Below are positions 12,783 through 15,276 of a stretch of DNA of 15,276 nucleotides, piece by piece (the stretch's first letter is position 1; the number at the start of each line of letters is the position of its first letter). The stretch lies in the NCBI GenBank assembly GCA_036503065.1, contig DASXXM010000364.1:1-15276 (forward strand), read 5' to 3'. The position numbers and the translations under genes are program-made. A model generated the notes under the pieces. The model saw only the letters and a list, made by a program, of their open reading frames with translations, made no database searches and had not been told where the DNA came from. This DNA is from DATEPR01 sp036503065. GTDB taxonomy: Bacteria > Actinomycetota > Actinomycetes > Mycobacteriales > Pseudonocardiaceae.

Positions 12783-13646
12783 ATGACCAACACCGCCGCC
12801 GCGGCCCTGATGTCCGGCACCGAACTGGCGAGGCAACTCGTCACGGAAACTACCGCGCGGGCGGCCGAGTTCACCCGGCAGACCGGCCAACAGCCGTGCC
12901 TGGCAACGGTCCTGGTGGGCGACGACCCGGCGTCGGAAACGTACGTGCGAATGAAGCAGAACCGCAGCCGCAAGGCCGGCATCGCATCCCGCCACATAGC
13001 GTTACCGCCAACGACAACCACCACCGAACTGGTCAACACGATCCAGGGACTGTCGACGGACCCGTCGGTGCACGGCATCCTGCTGCAGCACCCGGTGCCG
13101 CCCCAGATCGACGAACGCGCCGCCTTCGAAGCGATAGCCCCGAACAAGGACGTCGACGGCGTGACGATGCACTCGTTCGCGGCCATGTCCTTCGGCGAGC
13201 CCGGCTTCGCGTCGTGCACCCCGGCCGGGATCATCCGGCTGCTGGACCACTACGGGGTCCCACTGTCCGGCCAACACGCGGTGGTCGTGGGCCGCAGCCC
13301 CATCCTGGGCAAACCAGCAGCGGCGCTGCTACTGGCACGAGACGCGACGGTGACGGTATGTCACTCCCACACGGCGGACCTGCCCACGATCGTGCGCACA
13401 GCCGACATCGTGGTGGCCGCTGTCGGCCGCCCGGGATTCGTCCGGGGCACCTGGCTGAAACCCGGCGCGGTGGTCGTGGACGCCGGCTACAACGAGGGCA
13501 ACGTGGGCGACGTGGCCTTTGCCGAGGCGGCTGAACGAGCGCGCCTGATCACCCCGGTTCCCGGCGGCGTCGGTCCCATGACCATCGCGATCCTCCTGGC
13601 CCAGACGGTCGACGCGGCCTACCTCCAAACCAACCAAGGAGCCTGA
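12783..13646 (+). CDS. folD: Bifunctional methylenetetrahydrofolate dehydrogenase / cyclohydrolase FolD
   Basis: This 287-residue protein is the normal FolD length. It interconverts 5,10-methylene-, methenyl- and 10-formyl-tetrahydrofolate in the cytosol, using NADP. The catalytic-domain signature TYVRMK carries Y54 and the catalytic lysine K58. NKDVDG (121-126) carries the conserved aspartate D125. The Rossmann half has VVVGRSPILGKP (167-178), TVCHSHTADL, and the invariant PVPGGVGPMT (258-267). Two positions differ from common FolD: the usual QLPLP is QHPVP (102-106), and the segment after K58 is diverged (QNRSRKAGI). This may be a second, specialised copy rather than the sole housekeeping gene; that would need the rest of the genome. 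Transcription is probably leaderless from TAGGTT. It ends 57 bases before the convergent acetyltransferase gene, with a hairpin between. Confidence 0.93.
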   Translation: MTNTAAAALMSGTELARQLVTETTARAAEFTRQTGQQPCLATVLVGDDPASETYVRMKQNRSRKAGIASRHIALPPTTTTTELVNTIQGLSTDPSVHGILLQHPVPPQIDERAAFEAIAPNKDVDGVTMHSFAAMSFGEPGFASCTPAGIIRLLDHYGVPLSGQHAVVVGRSPILGKPAAALLLARDATVTVCHSHTADLPTIVRTADIVVAAVGRPGFVRGTWLKPGAVVVDAGYNEGNVGDVAFAEAAERARLITPVPGGVGPMTIAILLAQTVDAAYLQTNQGA

Positions 13647-13673
13647 CGACCCACCCGAGCCCGCGCGCACGGC

Positions 13674-13693
13674 GGCCTGGTCGGCGCCAGGCC
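13674..13693. terminator. Hairpin between convergent folD and acetyltransferase genes
   Basis: GGCCTGG (13674-13680) and CCAGGCC (13687-13693) form a perfect 7-bp stem around TCGGCG. It lies in the 56-bp gap between the two stop codons and has no T-tract on either side, as is common in high-GC actinomycetes. It could act in both directions. Confidence 0.55.
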
Positions 13694-13702
13694 AAGCTGT
13701 TG

Positions 13703-14527
13703 TCAGGTCGCGTCCACTTCGCCGGCGCCGCGATTCCGCCCGTCCGGAAACCATACGTAGGTGCCGATCTGGCACCGCTCGCGAAAACCGAGACGCTGGT
13801 AGATGCGGACGCCGTCCTCAGAGGCGCTCAACACCGCGAGCCGACACCCGGCCACCCGCGCCTCCCGCACAGCAACCTCGGTCATCGCCCGCCCAATGCC
13901 CCGGCCCCGGAACTCCGGCCGCGTCACCACATAGTGCACGGCACCGGCGTCCGCGCCCACACGCAGGAAGACCGTGCCAACCGGCTCGCCGTCCAGAAAC
14001 CCCACAAACATCCGCAGCGGTCCGCCAGGGCCATAGGGCAACGCCGAGTACACCCGATACCACAGTTCGATCACGTGGTCCGGCGCGCCACAACCCCACG
14101 TCCGCATCCACTGCCACAACAACTCACCATCCGTGACCGGCCGAACGGTCAGCCCCGGAACCTCGTCGCCTGGTGGAAGCGGACTATCGAGGACCAGACC
14201 CATGCCCGGCTCCTGCTCATCCAACCTCAGCCCGTGCCCGGTCAGCCTGCCGGCGAGTTCGCGCGGCTCCTCGCGCAACCCCACACACCAGTGAAACGCC
14301 GCCCCCCGATGCTCGAAATACTCCCGCACCCCCACCAGCCCCCTGGCGAGCGCGTCGACATCCGACGGCGCGCGGTACACGAAGTTGAAGGTGCCATCGG
14401 GCAGCCCCGAATCCACCCAGGCCACGCCGACGGCCTCATGCAGGCTCGCGTCGGGCAGGGACGCGGCCAGCATGGCGGCAAAGTCGGCCTGGTCGGCATC
14501 CAACGCCGCTCGAGTCAAGTCGATCAC
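13703..14527 (-). CDS. GNAT-family N-acetyltransferase with degenerate N-terminal half
   Basis: This protein of about 274 residues carries a clear GNAT domain in its second half. The acetyl-CoA-binding motif A reads HYVVTRPEFRGRGIGRAM (198-215), with the pyrophosphate loop R-G-R-G-I-G at 207-212. Motif B follows with CRLAVLSASEDGVRIYQRLGFRERCQIGTYVW. The first 120 residues have a GNAT-like strand pattern but no such loop, so it may be a tandem GNAT with a dead first domain. The acceptor substrate is unknown. Several GTG starts are possible: 14542 has no ribosome-binding site, whereas GTG 14527 has GGAG about 8 bases upstream and is used here. It shares orientation with uvrA but is separated from it by an inverted repeat, so it may have its own promoter. 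Confidence 0.88.
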   Translation of the reverse strand: MIDLTRAALDADQADFAAMLAASLPDASLHEAVGVAWVDSGLPDGTFNFVYRAPSDVDALARGLVGVREYFEHRGAAFHWCVGLREEPRELAGRLTGHGLRLDEQEPGMGLVLDSPLPPGDEVPGLTVRPVTDGELLWQWMRTWGCGAPDHVIELWYRVYSALPYGPGGPLRMFVGFLDGEPVGTVFLRVGADAGAVHYVVTRPEFRGRGIGRAMTEVAVREARVAGCRLAVLSASEDGVRIYQRLGFRERCQIGTYVWFPDGRNRGAGEVDAT

Positions 14528-14549
14528 ACCCGCCACTCCCACCAGGGCA

Positions 14550-14601
14550 TTGCCGAGTTGTGCACAGATGAGCCAAGTCGCTTGACAGCCGAACTCGGCA
14601 A
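14550..14601 (-). repeat. 10-bp inverted repeat immediately downstream of uvrA
   Basis: TTGCCGAGTT (14550-14559) and AACTCGGCAA (14592-14601) are perfect complements across 32 bases. The repeat begins 3 bases after the uvrA stop. The loop holds a small CAAG-TCG-CTTG stem (14574-14584). It fills the 77-bp gap between uvrA and the acetyltransferase start. A terminator or mRNA 3'-end structure is likely; an operator for the next gene is an alternative. Confidence 0.5.
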
Positions 14602-14604
14602 CGG

Positions 14605-15276
<672 letters not shown>

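Overview
The window is high-GC DNA with strong third-position G/C bias and many GTG starts, typical of an actinomycete. A PPE-domain protein beside a DUF3558-type lipoprotein, together with an intact uvrA/folD neighbourhood, suggests the Pseudonocardiaceae or a close relative (inference; no 16S or other marker is present). Coding density is high and no stretch over about 140 bases lacks a gene. No tRNA, rRNA or CRISPR array was seen.

Left part (1-2263, minus strand): a three-gene cassette of type VII secretion flavour. It reads, in transcription order, a 143-aa protein ending in a YxxxE motif, a DUF3558-like lipoprotein, and a PPE-family protein with a WxG motif and a long Gly/Pro/Gln-rich tail that runs off the window. 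A TTGACA-N6-TGTCAA palindrome lies upstream of the cassette.

Centre (2398-11958): a catabolic locus that was probably divergent originally. On the minus strand are an IclR-family regulator and RidA, overlapping by one base. On the plus strand is a tightly packed five-gene operon: a D-threonine aldolase/D-serine dehydratase-like PLP enzyme, an N-acyl-D-amino-acid deacylase-like amidohydrolase, a GntP-family permease, a lactonase-like beta-propeller, and a GH20 beta-N-acetylhexosaminidase. Together these look like uptake and breakdown of N-acylated or cell-wall-derived D-amino acids and amino sugars. RidA would clear reactive enamine/imine intermediates, and the IclR protein is the obvious candidate regulator. 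A TnpB-only (IS200/IS605, IS1341-type) element sits in the gap between regulator and operon. Its RuvC triad and zinc finger are intact, and its 3' end carries three successive hairpins, which makes it a good candidate for a guide (omega) RNA.

Right part (11959-15276): a minus-strand APH-like phosphotransferase and a plus-strand folD start back to back. They share a 32-bp gap with a TANNNT-N6/7-ATG leaderless promoter signature on each strand. A hairpin separates folD from a convergent two-domain GNAT acetyltransferase. The C-terminal third or less of UvrA is cut by the right edge.
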